Positions 43,434-54,040 of a stretch of DNA of 64,000 bases are shown in pieces. This DNA is from Gracilaria gracilis (taxonomy: Eukaryota > Rhodophyta > Florideophyceae > Gracilariales > Gracilariaceae). Positions within the stretch are counted from its first letter, which is position 1; each line of letters starts with the position of its first letter. The stretch covers positions 1 through 64,000 of the forward strand of contig JARGSG010000109.1 in the NCBI GenBank assembly GCA_030374805.1, given 5' to 3'. A program made the position numbers and the translations under genes. The notes below the pieces were generated by a model. The model saw nothing but the letters and a program-made list of their open reading frames with translations, had not been told where the DNA came from and searched no databases.

Positions 43434-45650
43434 GGAATCAGCAGAAAGCTATGCATCGCAGGTTTCTTTCAGCCATACTGACCATGAACTTCTAATTTGG
43501 ACAGTGTTGGATACACGAACGCGTTTCACTCGCGAGTGCTACCTCGTTCCAAGAATAACGATGTGTATCCGTACTGAATTTTGACGTGTTCTCTTTGCTC
43601 AAAAACGAAAAGAATGCAGCAACACAGCCTACCTAGACAGCAACGCGGTGGTGGGTGAGCAAGAAGGCGCGAAGCATATTCCCTTAGGCCCGAGTGCCAC
43701 GAGTTATCGCGTCTGCAAACACGGCTTCTATTGTTGGACGAAGGTTATTCTGTTCCGTTTCTCCCACTCCAAATCACAAGCTTTCGGTGGGGCCTACAGA
43801 AGAACGAATAGCTTTGACGTATCATATGGTGACGGTTTGATTGTTGTACACAACGTGTGGAAGTTTCATATCAGATGAGCTCTCCTGAGGGTTTTGTGTA
43901 TTTCATCACCAACATGACGTTGTGAGGTGCAAGAAGTACAACAAGGACCAACGGTTAGAAATTAGGGAACAAACGAGGTTTTCGCGACACGTACACAATG
44001 GATTGCGCTGTAGCGTTCCTTAAAAGAGTCCTGAAACTTGTATCTAGTCCTGCAACCCAACGAATCCGTGCCGTGGCTACGATAGATAGTACTAACGGTA
44101 GCCCTCTTAACGCTAGCCTTGAAAGCTGTCGTTTCTCTATTGACACAGAAATTAAACAGACGTCTCTCTCTCTATTGAAGTCTAAGAGCTCTTCCTCTTT
44201 CGTTTGTTTGAAACGGTCAAAGCAAAAAATGGAGAGATTTGTTTTGGAGGGTTAAGCTTCTGCTGCGCAAGCATGTAAACTTTAGCTCATACCATAATGA
44301 AGTTCCATCTAACCTCTTCTTCACGTCGAAGCAATGCTATTTTGTCCTTCACTGCGGTACTAAGTTCCGTACCGCAAGATTAGTAGCGAACCCAAAAAGC
44401 TAATGGGTCATTGCGTCATCATGTCTAACATAAATTGTTTTCTTCTTTCTCGATGTGCTTGCAGCTCTTCGCGGTGCGATGAGCTTTTTTAGGCACATCG
44501 CGACACAACATGTCTTACATGTTTCTGAATACCTGCACAGCACTCCCACGTGAAAATTATGTTACGGAGCTCGGAAGATACAGTGCATGGTGTCGAGTAA
44601 GAAGCTATGCAGTTGCGAACCGTGCAGGTCCTTCGCCTTTCTGATTCCGGCGTCGCTGGTCAAGAAGTCAGGTGCGCACAGGAAGCAAGGCCCCGCTCTT
44701 CAGCTTGCTGAAGCAAAGCCATGATGGGCGGTCATGGCGTGTGATGACGGAAACTCACCCTCTTGTGTTTGCTTCTCCTCTGCAAGTAAAGACTCAAAAA
44801 CGTTGTGTGTCTGCTATCGAAGTGGCATATGAGGCCCTTTTGAGTTGTGGTGCAGCTCGGCACGACGAATTGCCAGCGCCAGATGAAAGAAAAGATAAAT
44901 CTCTGATAGATATGATTGAGTGGCCGTTACGGTTTTTGGCTTTCTTCAAGAGAGAGAACTACATTTAGATGCGATCTGTAGATAAGGGTTAGCTCTCCTG
45001 CCGCCTCGGAATCAGGGGCGGTTGACCACAGTAGAGAAGAAGAAAGAGTTGTGGTGCAAATAACTCTTATAGGTGGACCATAATATGACTGACTTAGGGT
45101 CGAAGATATCTGGATAAGTTACGTACGGGTATATACTGTAAAGCTATACCGTTCTGGACTCGAATCTGGAGCAATCACACACGCACTGTGCCGCAATTGG
45201 TGGAAAAGAGTTTGGGTTTATCTACCATCGGCAGTCTGCCATTTGTGCTTTCGGCAGACGGTTGCAGGGCCGAGATTGTACATTTGCGAAGGTAGATCCC
45301 TCAATCTGATGCACCTTCGCATCTACTGTTATCCACAGGGCAGGCTATGAGATTCCCCTGGCGCCAATCCCCAGTAGAGCTCATACAACGCGGCGTTCCC
45401 ATCATGGGGCGTTTGTATGCTTCTGTCACAGAAGTTCTGTGGGAACGGTAAGCGATTCACCTCTGCCCAATTCCCCGGAGGCGTTTCAAGCAAGTGTCAC
45501 CGCCGCGCCTCTGAACACCTCTTCTCTGCTCGTCGCGACAACCTCCGTCTCCCGCATCGTGCCCAGCCGCAGTTTACCCGAATATTCGAAGCGTCGCCAG
45601 CTAGCGCTGTCGCTGTCATCGTCGTCTGCCCGCCAAACGCTTTTGCCTTC
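43434..45650. other. 2.2-kb intergenic region with one gene relic
   Basis: Contains a relic at 44672-44968 (plus) resembling the 28700-28892 relic (EWPLRFLAFFKREN against EWPQKFLVFLKKEN). The remainder shows no clear feature. It includes the 5' flank of the PDR transporter. Confidence 0.45.
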
Positions 45651-48600
45651 ATGAACCCGGACGGGCAAGGCCCCACGGTATGGCAGCTAAAAGCCGCCGC
45701 CCAAGCTCAGCACCCGTCGTTCCCTGACATCGACGTCACCTCACCGGCGTTCTCTTTAGTCGAGTATAATGAAAGTGTGAGAGAGCTCATGGTTGCGATG
45801 GGTATTCCAATGGACCCTATCACCGTTTCTTGGAAAGACCTATCTTGTACGGTGCCTGTAGAACCGCCGGATGCTGCTATCAAGACCGTCATCTCTGGCG
45901 TTGGTTTCCTTGTACATGCGATCAAACACGGCGGCGCCAAGGCAGTGAAGCACCATGGTTTACACTTTCGTGATGCTCAATCTCGTTCGTTTAGTTTGGA
46001 CGAGAAGAAGAAAATGCCAAAGACAACTCGCGTCTTGTCGGAAGCTAGTGGTGTCATTCACCCAGGTGAAATGTGTGTCGTGTTGGGTCCATCTGGGTCT
46101 GGAAGTAGTTTGTTGTTATCTCGAATCTCTGGCCGTCCTTTGGGTTCTACTGTAGAATTGGATGGTTATGTGCATTACAACGGCCAGGATCGACTGGGCG
46201 GTGTTGTCAACCCCAATCATTATGTTCAACTTGTTGGTCAACATGACGACCATATTGCGCAGCTCACCGTTCGGCACACTTTGGAGTTCGCCGCCGCATG
46301 TAAGTGGCCAGAATGGATGCCTCATGTGGAAGCTCTGCGCAAAAATGATGTATTGCTCACTGCACGCATGTTGCGCATTGAACGTGTCTTAGATACCATT
46401 GTTGGTAATGATGTTCTTCGTGGCGTCAGTGGTGGCGAGAGGAAGCGTACTACTATTGCTGAGATGCTCATTGGAATGAATGCCGGGGTGGTCGTCATGG
46501 ATAATTGGTCAAAGGGACTTGACAGTTCTACTACGCTTAGTATCACAAAATCTATGCGTGAGTTCGCTGATACGAACGGAAGCCCGGTGATTACTTCCAT
46601 GCAGGCTCCGGGGACCGACATTTACAATATATTCGACACCGTGTGCATCCTCGATCAAGGGCATGTCATCTACTATGGTCCCCGTGGGGAAGCCGAGAAC
46701 TATTTCAACAGCCTCGGCTTTCGCCGTCCGCCGCAGCGCTCTATCCCGGATTTTGTTGCAACAGTGGCAAATCCTGAGATGCGGGATGAGTACCTTTTAT
46801 CAGGCGCTGATTTATCATCACTTGAAAAGCCCCCTCCACGTACTTCAGAGGAATTTGCGGAGCGTTTTGCTGGAAGTGAGCTGGCTGCTCAACTCGATCG
46901 AAAGGTGGCTGATGCTGAAAGGCTGGCTCCTGAAGTTGAGCACGATGTTCCAGAAGCATTGCTTGCTCTTGCTCGCAAAGACAGTTTGCAGAAGCCACGC
47001 CACCAGATCAAAGCAATTGGGAAGCGGCAGGTGCGGTTCCTGGGAGCCATCCGACAGAAGCTCGTGGCGGAAATTATGCAAAACTTTATCCTTGGCGTGA
47101 TCCTTGGGTCTATATTTTGGCAGTTGCCTGACAATGCCGGCGGGGCTGGTAGCAGAGCAGGTATTGTCTTCCTTAGTCTCTTGTTTATAGGACTCGCGGC
47201 ATTGGCTAAGATTGATGATCGACATGCAGAGAAGAAGGTCTTTGCGAAACAAAGACATTCGTCCTTCTTTTTTTCATGGCCTTTCATGCTGACCATGGTT
47301 TTCTTCGATATTGTCATCGAATTAGTTCGGGCTGCCGTCTTCATTGTTCCACTATACCTTATGGCTGGTCTAAGTATCGGGAGCAGCGGCCAGCGACTGT
47401 TATATGCAATCCTTATAGTCACTCTGCTTTCGTTGATCATGATTTCCCTGACTAGATTTCTGATAGCTGCCATTGACGATCCGGACGCAGTGCATGGAGC
47501 GGGAGGAGTTCTCACTATCTTATTGGTTTTGTTCGCCGGTTTTATGAAGCCTCCGAGTAGGATCCAAGACTGGCTGATATGGATCTACTGGATCGATCCT
47601 ATTCATTATGTGTTTGAGGCTCTCGTCTTGAACGAATATGAAGGACTTCAATTCTCATGTGATCCCGAAGAGCTTCTTCCTCCGAACCCAAACATTCCAA
47701 TTGAATTTCGTTTTTGCCCAGTGACGAATGGCGAAGAATATCTAGAGAACAACTTGGGGGTAACTATTGATAACATTTTTCGTTTATATTACTTTCTCGT
47801 TCTAGTTGGGTACTTTGTGGTCCTCTTTTCAGTGAGCGCTATAGCAACTGCTCTGGCCAAACCATCAGGCCATGCTTTTAAGTTGCGTGGGCAAGATCAT
47901 GAAGAGGAGTCATTAGAGAATACAATCATGGATTCCACAGTCGTCGATTTGCGCGAAGAACCCAAAACGAATAATCGCTTCACGTTCTCTGGAGTCAAGT
48001 ACAGAGTGAATGACGGAAGGAAGGAGCTTCTAGGGGGTATCAACGGTTACTCAACCAGCGGAAAGGTGGTATTGCTAATGGGAGAGAGCGGCGCGGGGAA
48101 GTCGACCCTGCTAGACGTCTGTGCGTCGAGGAAGACAATGAAGAGCGGAACATCGATGGAAGGAAACATTCGTTTGAACGGAGAACCCATTTCAAAAGAG
48201 TTGATATCACATTTCACCGGATACTGCGAGCAGAACGATATTCATATGAAGGAAACAACAGTAAGCGAGGCAGTGCTTTTCAGTGCTAAGTTACGTCTTC
48301 CTTCTTCCATGACAGATAAAGAAAAGAGCATTCGTGCTATGGAGACTATTGAACTTCTGGGGCTGGCACCGTACTCAGATATTCTCGTGAAGGCCCTTGG
48401 AAGCGCTGAGCTCAAGTTGTTAACAATGGCTTTGGAGGTGGTTGCCGATCCACGGGTGCTGTTTCTTGATGAACCCACCAGCGGCATTTCGGCGTATAGT
48501 GCCTTAATTGTAGCAAATGCTCTTCGCAAGATAGCGGATACTGGAACCTGTGTTGTGTGCACTGTGCATCAGCCGAGCAGGGAAGTATTCAACATGTTTG

Positions 48601-49826
48601 ACCAGCTCTTGCTACTCAAACGGGGCGGTAAACAGGTCTACTTTGGAGACATTGGTGAGAGTGGTGCCACCTTGAAGACATATTTCGAGTCCAATGGAGC
48701 TTGCGAGTTGCTTGGTGAAGCAAATCCTGCCGATTGGATGCTAGATGTCATCGCAGACGAGAGCCAGAACTGGGCCAGCATCTGGCAAAGCAGCCAAGAA
48801 AAAGCAGATCTTGACTCCGAACTACAGAGGTTTGAAGAACCTGACTCCGATGGCGGCAAGCATGAACAATTTCAGGGTGTTGGCTTTGGGGTGCAATTAA
48901 GGGCGGTAATCAGCAGGCTCTTTTGGAGGTATTGGCGTCTTCCGGAATACAATTTCACAAGGGTTGTTCTTATGTTTATGATTGCATTGATTGTCGGTAT
49001 CTTGTTTCTCCGCGAGATCGACAACACTCAGCTTGGAGCGTCGCTGGCTTTTTCAGCCTTGTTTCTGACGGTGATACCGAGTAATCTAAACTCACAGAAT
49101 GTGATTCCGCCAACGGTGGCTGGGCGCTCCGTGTTTTATAGAGAAACGGCATCCGGAACGTATTCACCTCTAGCGTTTCACATTGCGCTTGGAATTGTAG
49201 AGCTTCCATTCACAGCCTTTGCGACCACTGTTTTCGCTGTGGTCTTCTACTTTCTTGTTGGTCTTGATTCGTCTAGGTTTGGCTACTTCTTCTTGGCTGC
49301 GCAGCTAATCTATTATTTCTCAGTCATGTTTGGTGTGATGCTGGCGAGTATCACGCCGGATCAAGCACTCGGGGCGACTATAGCAAATTCTGTCATGTCC
49401 GTATTCAGTGTGTTGTCCGGCTTCTTCATTCGAAAACAGCAGTTACCTGTGTGGTGGCGATGGAGTACTTGGGTCAATCCGTTGTTCTACTACTTAGCGG
49501 GACTTGTTCAGAACCAGATGAGCGATCAGCCTTTTACCTGCGAACCGTCAGAGCTAGTAAGCTTCCCGTTCCCAACAACGACGGCGTTTGAAAACTGTGG
49601 AGATATACCACTACCGGGCCCAGGCGAACCTTACGGGAATGTCATAATCGACAATGTTCGTTTTTGCACGTTTTGCCCAATTCCCAATGGAGAGATTCTT
49701 GTCCAGTCATTTAGTGCGGACGCCGTCAATAAGTGGGTCGGCTTAGTTGCGATAATCGTTGCCATTGCGATTTGCCGTATTGTGGCAGGTGTTGGTTTTC
49801 TGAAACTCCGCTTCTTGTCTAGGTAG
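45651..49826 (+). CDS. full-size PDR/ABCG ATP-binding cassette transporter
   Basis: ATG chosen at 45651 (MNPDGQGPTVWQLK); an earlier open start at 45417 lacks homology-like character. 1391 residues, intact, no intron: NBD1-TMD1-NBD2-TMD2, the reverse order of the PDR class. NBD1 has a degenerate Walker A (GPSGSGSS, Lys replaced by Ser) but a good signature (VSGGERKR). NBD2 (P-loop GESGAGKST near 811) has a good Walker A and Walker B (VLFLDEPTSGI) but a degenerate signature (LGSAELKLL). This asymmetry is the known pattern of PDR pumps, in which one ATP site is dead. Each half has about six membrane helices. The role is probably efflux of hydrophobic compounds or lipids at the plasma membrane (family knowledge). 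Strongly biased to normal codon use. Confidence 0.95.
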   Translation: MNPDGQGPTVWQLKAAAQAQHPSFPDIDVTSPAFSLVEYNESVRELMVAMGIPMDPITVSWKDLSCTVPVEPPDAAIKTVISGVGFLVHAIKHGGAKAVKHHGLHFRDAQSRSFSLDEKKKMPKTTRVLSEASGVIHPGEMCVVLGPSGSGSSLLLSRISGRPLGSTVELDGYVHYNGQDRLGGVVNPNHYVQLVGQHDDHIAQLTVRHTLEFAAACKWPEWMPHVEALRKNDVLLTARMLRIERVLDTIVGNDVLRGVSGGERKRTTIAEMLIGMNAGVVVMDNWSKGLDSSTTLSITKSMREFADTNGSPVITSMQAPGTDIYNIFDTVCILDQGHVIYYGPRGEAENYFNSLGFRRPPQRSIPDFVATVANPEMRDEYLLSGADLSSLEKPPPRTSEEFAERFAGSELAAQLDRKVADAERLAPEVEHDVPEALLALARKDSLQKPRHQIKAIGKRQVRFLGAIRQKLVAEIMQNFILGVILGSIFWQLPDNAGGAGSRAGIVFLSLLFIGLAALAKIDDRHAEKKVFAKQRHSSFFFSWPFMLTMVFFDIVIELVRAAVFIVPLYLMAGLSIGSSGQRLLYAILIVTLLSLIMISLTRFLIAAIDDPDAVHGAGGVLTILLVLFAGFMKPPSRIQDWLIWIYWIDPIHYVFEALVLNEYEGLQFSCDPEELLPPNPNIPIEFRFCPVTNGEEYLENNLGVTIDNIFRLYYFLVLVGYFVVLFSVSAIATALAKPSGHAFKLRGQDHEEESLENTIMDSTVVDLREEPKTNNRFTFSGVKYRVNDGRKELLGGINGYSTSGKVVLLMGESGAGKSTLLDVCASRKTMKSGTSMEGNIRLNGEPISKELISHFTGYCEQNDIHMKETTVSEAVLFSAKLRLPSSMTDKEKSIRAMETIELLGLAPYSDILVKALGSAELKLLTMALEVVADPRVLFLDEPTSGISAYSALIVANALRKIADTGTCVVCTVHQPSREVFNMFDQLLLLKRGGKQVYFGDIGESGATLKTYFESNGACELLGEANPADWMLDVIADESQNWASIWQSSQEKADLDSELQRFEEPDSDGGKHEQFQGVGFGVQLRAVISRLFWRYWRLPEYNFTRVVLMFMIALIVGILFLREIDNTQLGASLAFSALFLTVIPSNLNSQNVIPPTVAGRSVFYRETASGTYSPLAFHIALGIVELPFTAFATTVFAVVFYFLVGLDSSRFGYFFLAAQLIYYFSVMFGVMLASITPDQALGATIANSVMSVFSVLSGFFIRKQQLPVWWRWSTWVNPLFYYLAGLVQNQMSDQPFTCEPSELVSFPFPTTTAFENCGDIPLPGPGEPYGNVIIDNVRFCTFCPIPNGEILVQSFSADAVNKWVGLVAIIVAIAICRIVAGVGFLKLRFLSR

Positions 49827-49984
49827 TTGTGCTTGAGGCCATGAAAATGATTTGGACGAGAGTGGAAACGATTTTCCTGCTTTAAATGCGGCAGCGACTA
49901 TTTATGCTGCGGGCAGTATAGTGCCAAGGAGACTGGATTATCATCATGATATTATTAAAGGATGTACTTGAGAGAAATAGCGAG

Positions 49985-50115
49985 GGACTGCACGCACGCA
50001 GCGGGCTACGAGTCTGTCATCGGAAGAATCCTACTGCCGTTTCCCTGAATTCCTCTGCTCGGCTAGAGTTCCAACGGAGACATTCATCTGATCAGGGTTT
50101 CCTCGCAGGTTTGGC
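49985..50115 (+). repeat. interspersed repeat family R1, copy 3 (partial)
   Basis: Contains TGCACGCACGCAGCGGG, GTCATCGGAAGAATCC, CGTTTCCCTGAATTCC and GGGTTTCCTCGCAGG, in the same order as copies 1 and 2, but lacks the first half. Confidence 0.55.
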
Positions 50116-50613
50116 GTTGGGAAAGGAAATCGTTTTTAGGTGTGGCTGGTCGTCTTTGTCTGACGTCTTTGATGAAATAAGGATTAGCCGAGGGGGATGT
50201 TGCCGAGATTTCTATCACCGCGCACAACGTTGTACGTGCAGAGCGCCTTTTCGCCGTGTACCTTCGTGCCCCCTCTCCCTCTGCCGATGAACTCAAGGGA
50301 TGCACAAGCGAATATTATCGTCAGCGAAACGCTTACGCAAACGAAAAGACCTTTGAGATCTAACCTTGGGGCTAATACTAATGGCAACAGAATAGCTTAA
50401 TGAGCGCAATGCGGCTATAGATTTGTATTTCTTCGAAACCATGTTATCAAAGGCAACGTCATAGGTGATTGGGGGTCCATATCAATCCCCATACGTTCCC
50501 GGGTCATGATTCAATTTGCACATATATTCAACCGTTCGCCCGATCTCCAGAACTATCTACACCTTAGTTTCTTTGGGACAATGAAACATTAGCAGGAATT
50601 CTGGTCAGAAGCT
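50116..50613. other. intergenic, nothing recognised
   Basis: No promoter, RNA or repeat seen after the R1 fragment. Confidence 0.35.
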
Positions 50614-51396
50614 TTAGCGTTGTCCTCGAAGCAATGGGTTTCCAATTTCTTCCTGGGTTATATCGGTCTGCATCTGGTCAATAGGAAGCTCATTGAAGAA
50701 ACCATCTCCAGCATAAACGTCCCCAGAGCTGCTAGACACCACATGATAAGTAGTTTCATCTATCAACGTCACGCGGGATATTTTGATGTAAACCGACCCA
50801 ACAGAAGGAGTTTCGCTGACACCAACAGCAGAAATGGACCCGTTCACTCGAAGCCTGGCGTTTCTGAAGCTTTCCATAATCTTTCTCGCCGCGATCGCCT
50901 TCGGGCTGTAGTTAGTATCATGTGAAGCCGCGTTCTGAATGGCCGATTGTGAAAATGGCTGATCGAGATTCATTCCCAGCTCACTCAAGAACGGGATGTT
51001 CAGATCATCTCCGTAGTTGCGTTTGCTCTGACCGTAAAGAGTTCTCTCACTTTCATTTAAGGTAGAGGTGAATAGCCTGTCGCTTTCGGCAAGGTACTTT
51101 GATGTCACTCCATTTATACTGTAGTCGAAGCGGAATGATGATCTAAGACCAGAGCGCACACTAATCGTTCCCTGCCCTATGACGCCGAGGAAGGGACTGT
51201 GGTCGTTCAATACCAATGTGTCATCTTCTTGAAAAAACAAGTTTGTCGTATTCAGTTGATGGTTAATAGTTTCAACTTTTTTCACAATAGCCAAATCCTC
51301 GAGAGCCAAGCCGTTGACTGAGGCTGCCACGGTGAACCTGAGCGTTAAGAGACATACTAAAAGCGCTCCAAGAACGGGCCTCCCTGATTTCGTCAT
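50614..51396 (-). CDS. secreted protein of a lineage family ending in GNPxLRG, paralog 1
   Basis: ATG near 51396 (MTKSGRPVLGALLVCLL; signal peptide to about residue 25), about 260 residues, intact. It shares with the gene at 52672: LEDLAIVKKVE, SINGVTSKYLAESDRLF, NIPFLSELGMNLDQPF, KIMESFRNARLRVNGS, VYIKISRVTLID and the last residues GNPLLRG. No Cys-rich or enzymatic motif is seen, so the family function is unknown. It is transcribed away from its partner across a 1.25-kb spacer. Confidence 0.65.
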   Translation of the reverse strand: MTKSGRPVLGALLVCLLTLRFTVAASVNGLALEDLAIVKKVETINHQLNTTNLFFQEDDTLVLNDHSPFLGVIGQGTISVRSGLRSSFRFDYSINGVTSKYLAESDRLFTSTLNESERTLYGQSKRNYGDDLNIPFLSELGMNLDQPFSQSAIQNAASHDTNYSPKAIAARKIMESFRNARLRVNGSISAVGVSETPSVGSVYIKISRVTLIDETTYHVVSSSSGDVYAGDGFFNELPIDQMQTDITQEEIGNPLLRGQR

Positions 51397-51411
51397 TCTT
51401 TGATGAACCAA

Positions 51412-52571
51412 GAGAAAAAAAATGAGAAGAGAGAGGGAGAAAGTGAAATATCACAACCAGCAAGTACATAAACTACGGAACAAAATAACGTAGTCACCTT
51501 TGAAACCTTCACTCTGTACTGACTAGTTTGTAGGAGCCGCAGTAGCCTTCGATACAAATACAAGGGTAATGTTACCTCTCTCGTGTGCATCAATCAAAGA
51601 AGATCATTATGTAATGAGCTGTATCCTGTGGGGCTTTTGAACAGTCTTCGCATAAAGATAAAGGTTATCTCTGTCCAAAAATCCTACGTGCAGAACAAAT
51701 TCTTGTTCAGCAGTACTGAACGGAAGGGGGGCAGATTCCTTAAATCTGCACAAACGGCCAAAACTGTTCGCCGTGACATACAGGATAGCAAGAGGACACA
51801 TGAGTTGTATTTGTATGACTCAACCCGCTTCGTTGACGCCATTCTGTATAAACAACTTGTGAAACCAACTATGACTTTCTTTGTTGCTTCACACCATATC
51901 TACGGCGAACACAGCTAAGCAGATAACGTCCGGCATTCCGTTCCTCTCCAGCAGCTACAGTACATATCTATGAATATCAAAACTGTGACTCGGCAGAGCA
52001 AAAAAACTGTCATTGTTACCTCATCGTCGTAATACGGTCAATTCAATGTGCTCACCTCCTAATCGTTTCAAGAAACGCATGGGATTCCCTACCAAGGGCA
52101 GTACATCTGTGGTACAACTTGCGCGCTGCCTCGCTATACATTAGACAACAATCAAGGAAACTTGGGATAGTTTCCAAGCTGGTTTTCCCTTCAGTGGTGA
52201 CAGCATGCATGGTGAGGCGGTGAATGTGTATCTACAGCTCTATGTTTCAAGTTTGGATTCCCCCTCCAAATCTCCAGGTGCCGTTTAATGCCTTTCATAC
52301 ACTTTCGGAATGAAAACATGTCAAATGGTGACAAGTTCACAAGTTCAGCAAGGAAAACATACAGTGGCCATTCTTCTCCCATAAACGCACACCCTCATAA
52401 ACCTCTATCAGAGTCATACGTCAGTTTTTGTTTGCTGTGTTGCTTATTGGGCTCCAACGAGCACGATAGTTAGCGATGATTCTTCACACTAGTATGCACG
52501 TGCAGCATAAAGAACATGGCCTTTAGTCGAAATCCATCCCTGGACTTCACGTGAAGTTCTTACCAACCGAG
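51412..52571. other. bidirectional spacer between paralogous secreted proteins
   Basis: 1.2 kb with short open stretches; the only clear element is the TATA box near its right end. Confidence 0.4.
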
Positions 52572-52578
52572 TATAAAG
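52572..52578 (+). promoter_or_regulatory. TATA box of the secreted paralog
   Basis: The site reads GAGTATAAAGGC, about 95 bp upstream of the ATG at 52672. Confidence 0.5.
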
Positions 52579-52671
52579 GCTCCTTGCATTCTTTCCCAGC
52601 TGCGAAAGTAACATTCACACACAACACCCATCATTTGATCTCCATATCGCTTTGTGCAGCCGTACTTCAAA

Positions 52672-53439
52672 ATGAAAGCAGTTTTATTGTTACTCTCATC
52701 GGTTCTCGCCATGACATTTGTGTTAGCCATGCCAATCGAAGACTTGAGCAAGTTAAGTATCGTCAAGAAGGTTGAAATCGTGGAACGTCAGGTCAACAAC
52801 GACGCTGTTCAAGTGTCTTCAACAGAAGAAACCCAGGTAATTAAAAGCCTCTCCGTATCTCGAGGTCAGGTAACCACCGGTGCCATACTATGCCGAGGAT
52901 TCTGTACGAATTCAGCGTCATACGACATAACTATAGGTGGTGTATCTTCAGAATTTCTTGCAAGCAGTGACACTTTGTTCCGCAGTTCTTTGAACAGTTC
53001 CCAAGTTGGCCTTTATGATCAAGCGCTGCAAAGCTACAGCGGGGGTTTAGACGTTCCGTTTCTACGCGCTGTCGGCATTAATCTTGATGAAGGATTCATT
53101 GCTCAATCCAGTGTGACTGAAGCTGCAGAGGCTCTTCAGAACTACAATGACCTGGCAAGCGCGGCGCAAAGCATTGTGGAAAGCTTCCAAGGTGCTACAG
53201 TTCGATTGACCGGTACGATGACTGTGAGAAGCTTTTCGAGTCGACAATCGGAGTCGCAAGTTTACATCAAGTTTGCCAGAGTAACAATGCTTGATGACTC
53301 GGAGCTTCGAGTGGTTTCGTCTGATGTAGCGGATGTTACCGTCAGCAATCCCAATGGAGGAAACCCTTCTACTATCGAAGACTTCACGGGTGGCGCAGTC
53401 CAACAGAACTCAGGTAACCCTTTTCTCAGGGGTGAGTAG
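52672..53439 (+). CDS. secreted protein of a lineage family ending in GNPxLRG, paralog 2
   Basis: ATG chosen at 52672 (MKAVLLLLSSVLAMTFVLA, a clear signal peptide); an upstream GTG is not needed. 255 residues, intact. Shared landmarks with paralog 1: LSIVKKVEIVERQ, ITIGGVSSEFLASSDTLF, LDVPFLRAVGINLDEGF, SIVESFQGATVRLTGT, VYIKFARVTMLDD and the end GNPFLRG. One extra Cys pair (CRGFC) is present only in this copy. Unknown function; the repeat of such pairs in a compact genome suggests a red-algal secreted or wall-matrix family (inference). Confidence 0.68.
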   Translation: MKAVLLLLSSVLAMTFVLAMPIEDLSKLSIVKKVEIVERQVNNDAVQVSSTEETQVIKSLSVSRGQVTTGAILCRGFCTNSASYDITIGGVSSEFLASSDTLFRSSLNSSQVGLYDQALQSYSGGLDVPFLRAVGINLDEGFIAQSSVTEAAEALQNYNDLASAAQSIVESFQGATVRLTGTMTVRSFSSRQSESQVYIKFARVTMLDDSELRVVSSDVADVTVSNPNGGNPSTIEDFTGGAVQQNSGNPFLRGE

Positions 53440-54040
53440 GAGGGTTGTTCAGCTTTTTGGTCCTGAGGCGTAGCTAGCTAGTAGATAATCTTACCAAAGT
53501 TACAAGGAGAGAGGACTGCAAGCATAACTTATAATACAGTATAAGCTAAATCTAATTATGAGACCATTTTCGTGCATCTTCCTCGCGCCGCTCGCGGTAC
53601 AGACGACGTCCTGTTCGCCGAGTATCAACGAACGAACTGCGAGGAGGAATGATGAGAGACTTCCTCCGAGGAAGCCTTCCAGGCTGTGCTTCCAGACCCT
53701 TGGCGCCAAGACCCCTGACCGCAAGACCCTTCCACTGTTATTGATGTTTCGAACCAAACATGCTTACTGTTGGGATGCAGACGATATCGACGAAAGATGA
53801 AGAGTTCCGTATGTCTTGACGTCAATCGTTGATGTACATGTACAACGGTAAAGGTTACCGTTACCTTCGGTAAGATGTTGTTGTCTGTGCCTTTCATGTA
53901 CCGAAGGTAATTTAATGTACCGTGTACAAAGATACAGGGGCAGTACTCTTACTGTAGCAAGCTTTATCAAACACGTCATGAACACGGTTGTTCACTTGAA
54001 GCAAAGCATGTCGTCGTCTTAGAAAATTGAGAAGGCATAG
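53440..54040. other. intergenic, short TACC/GGTA words
   Basis: Contains TACCGTTACCTTCGGTAA at 53857-53873 and TACCGAAGGTAA at about 53899. These words recur in other spacers of this half of the window. Confidence 0.4.

Noticed and set aside
53558-53897. Small plus- and minus-strand open stretches next to the secreted paralog
   Set aside because: Both strands are open over a short GC-balanced spacer, with no conserved motif.
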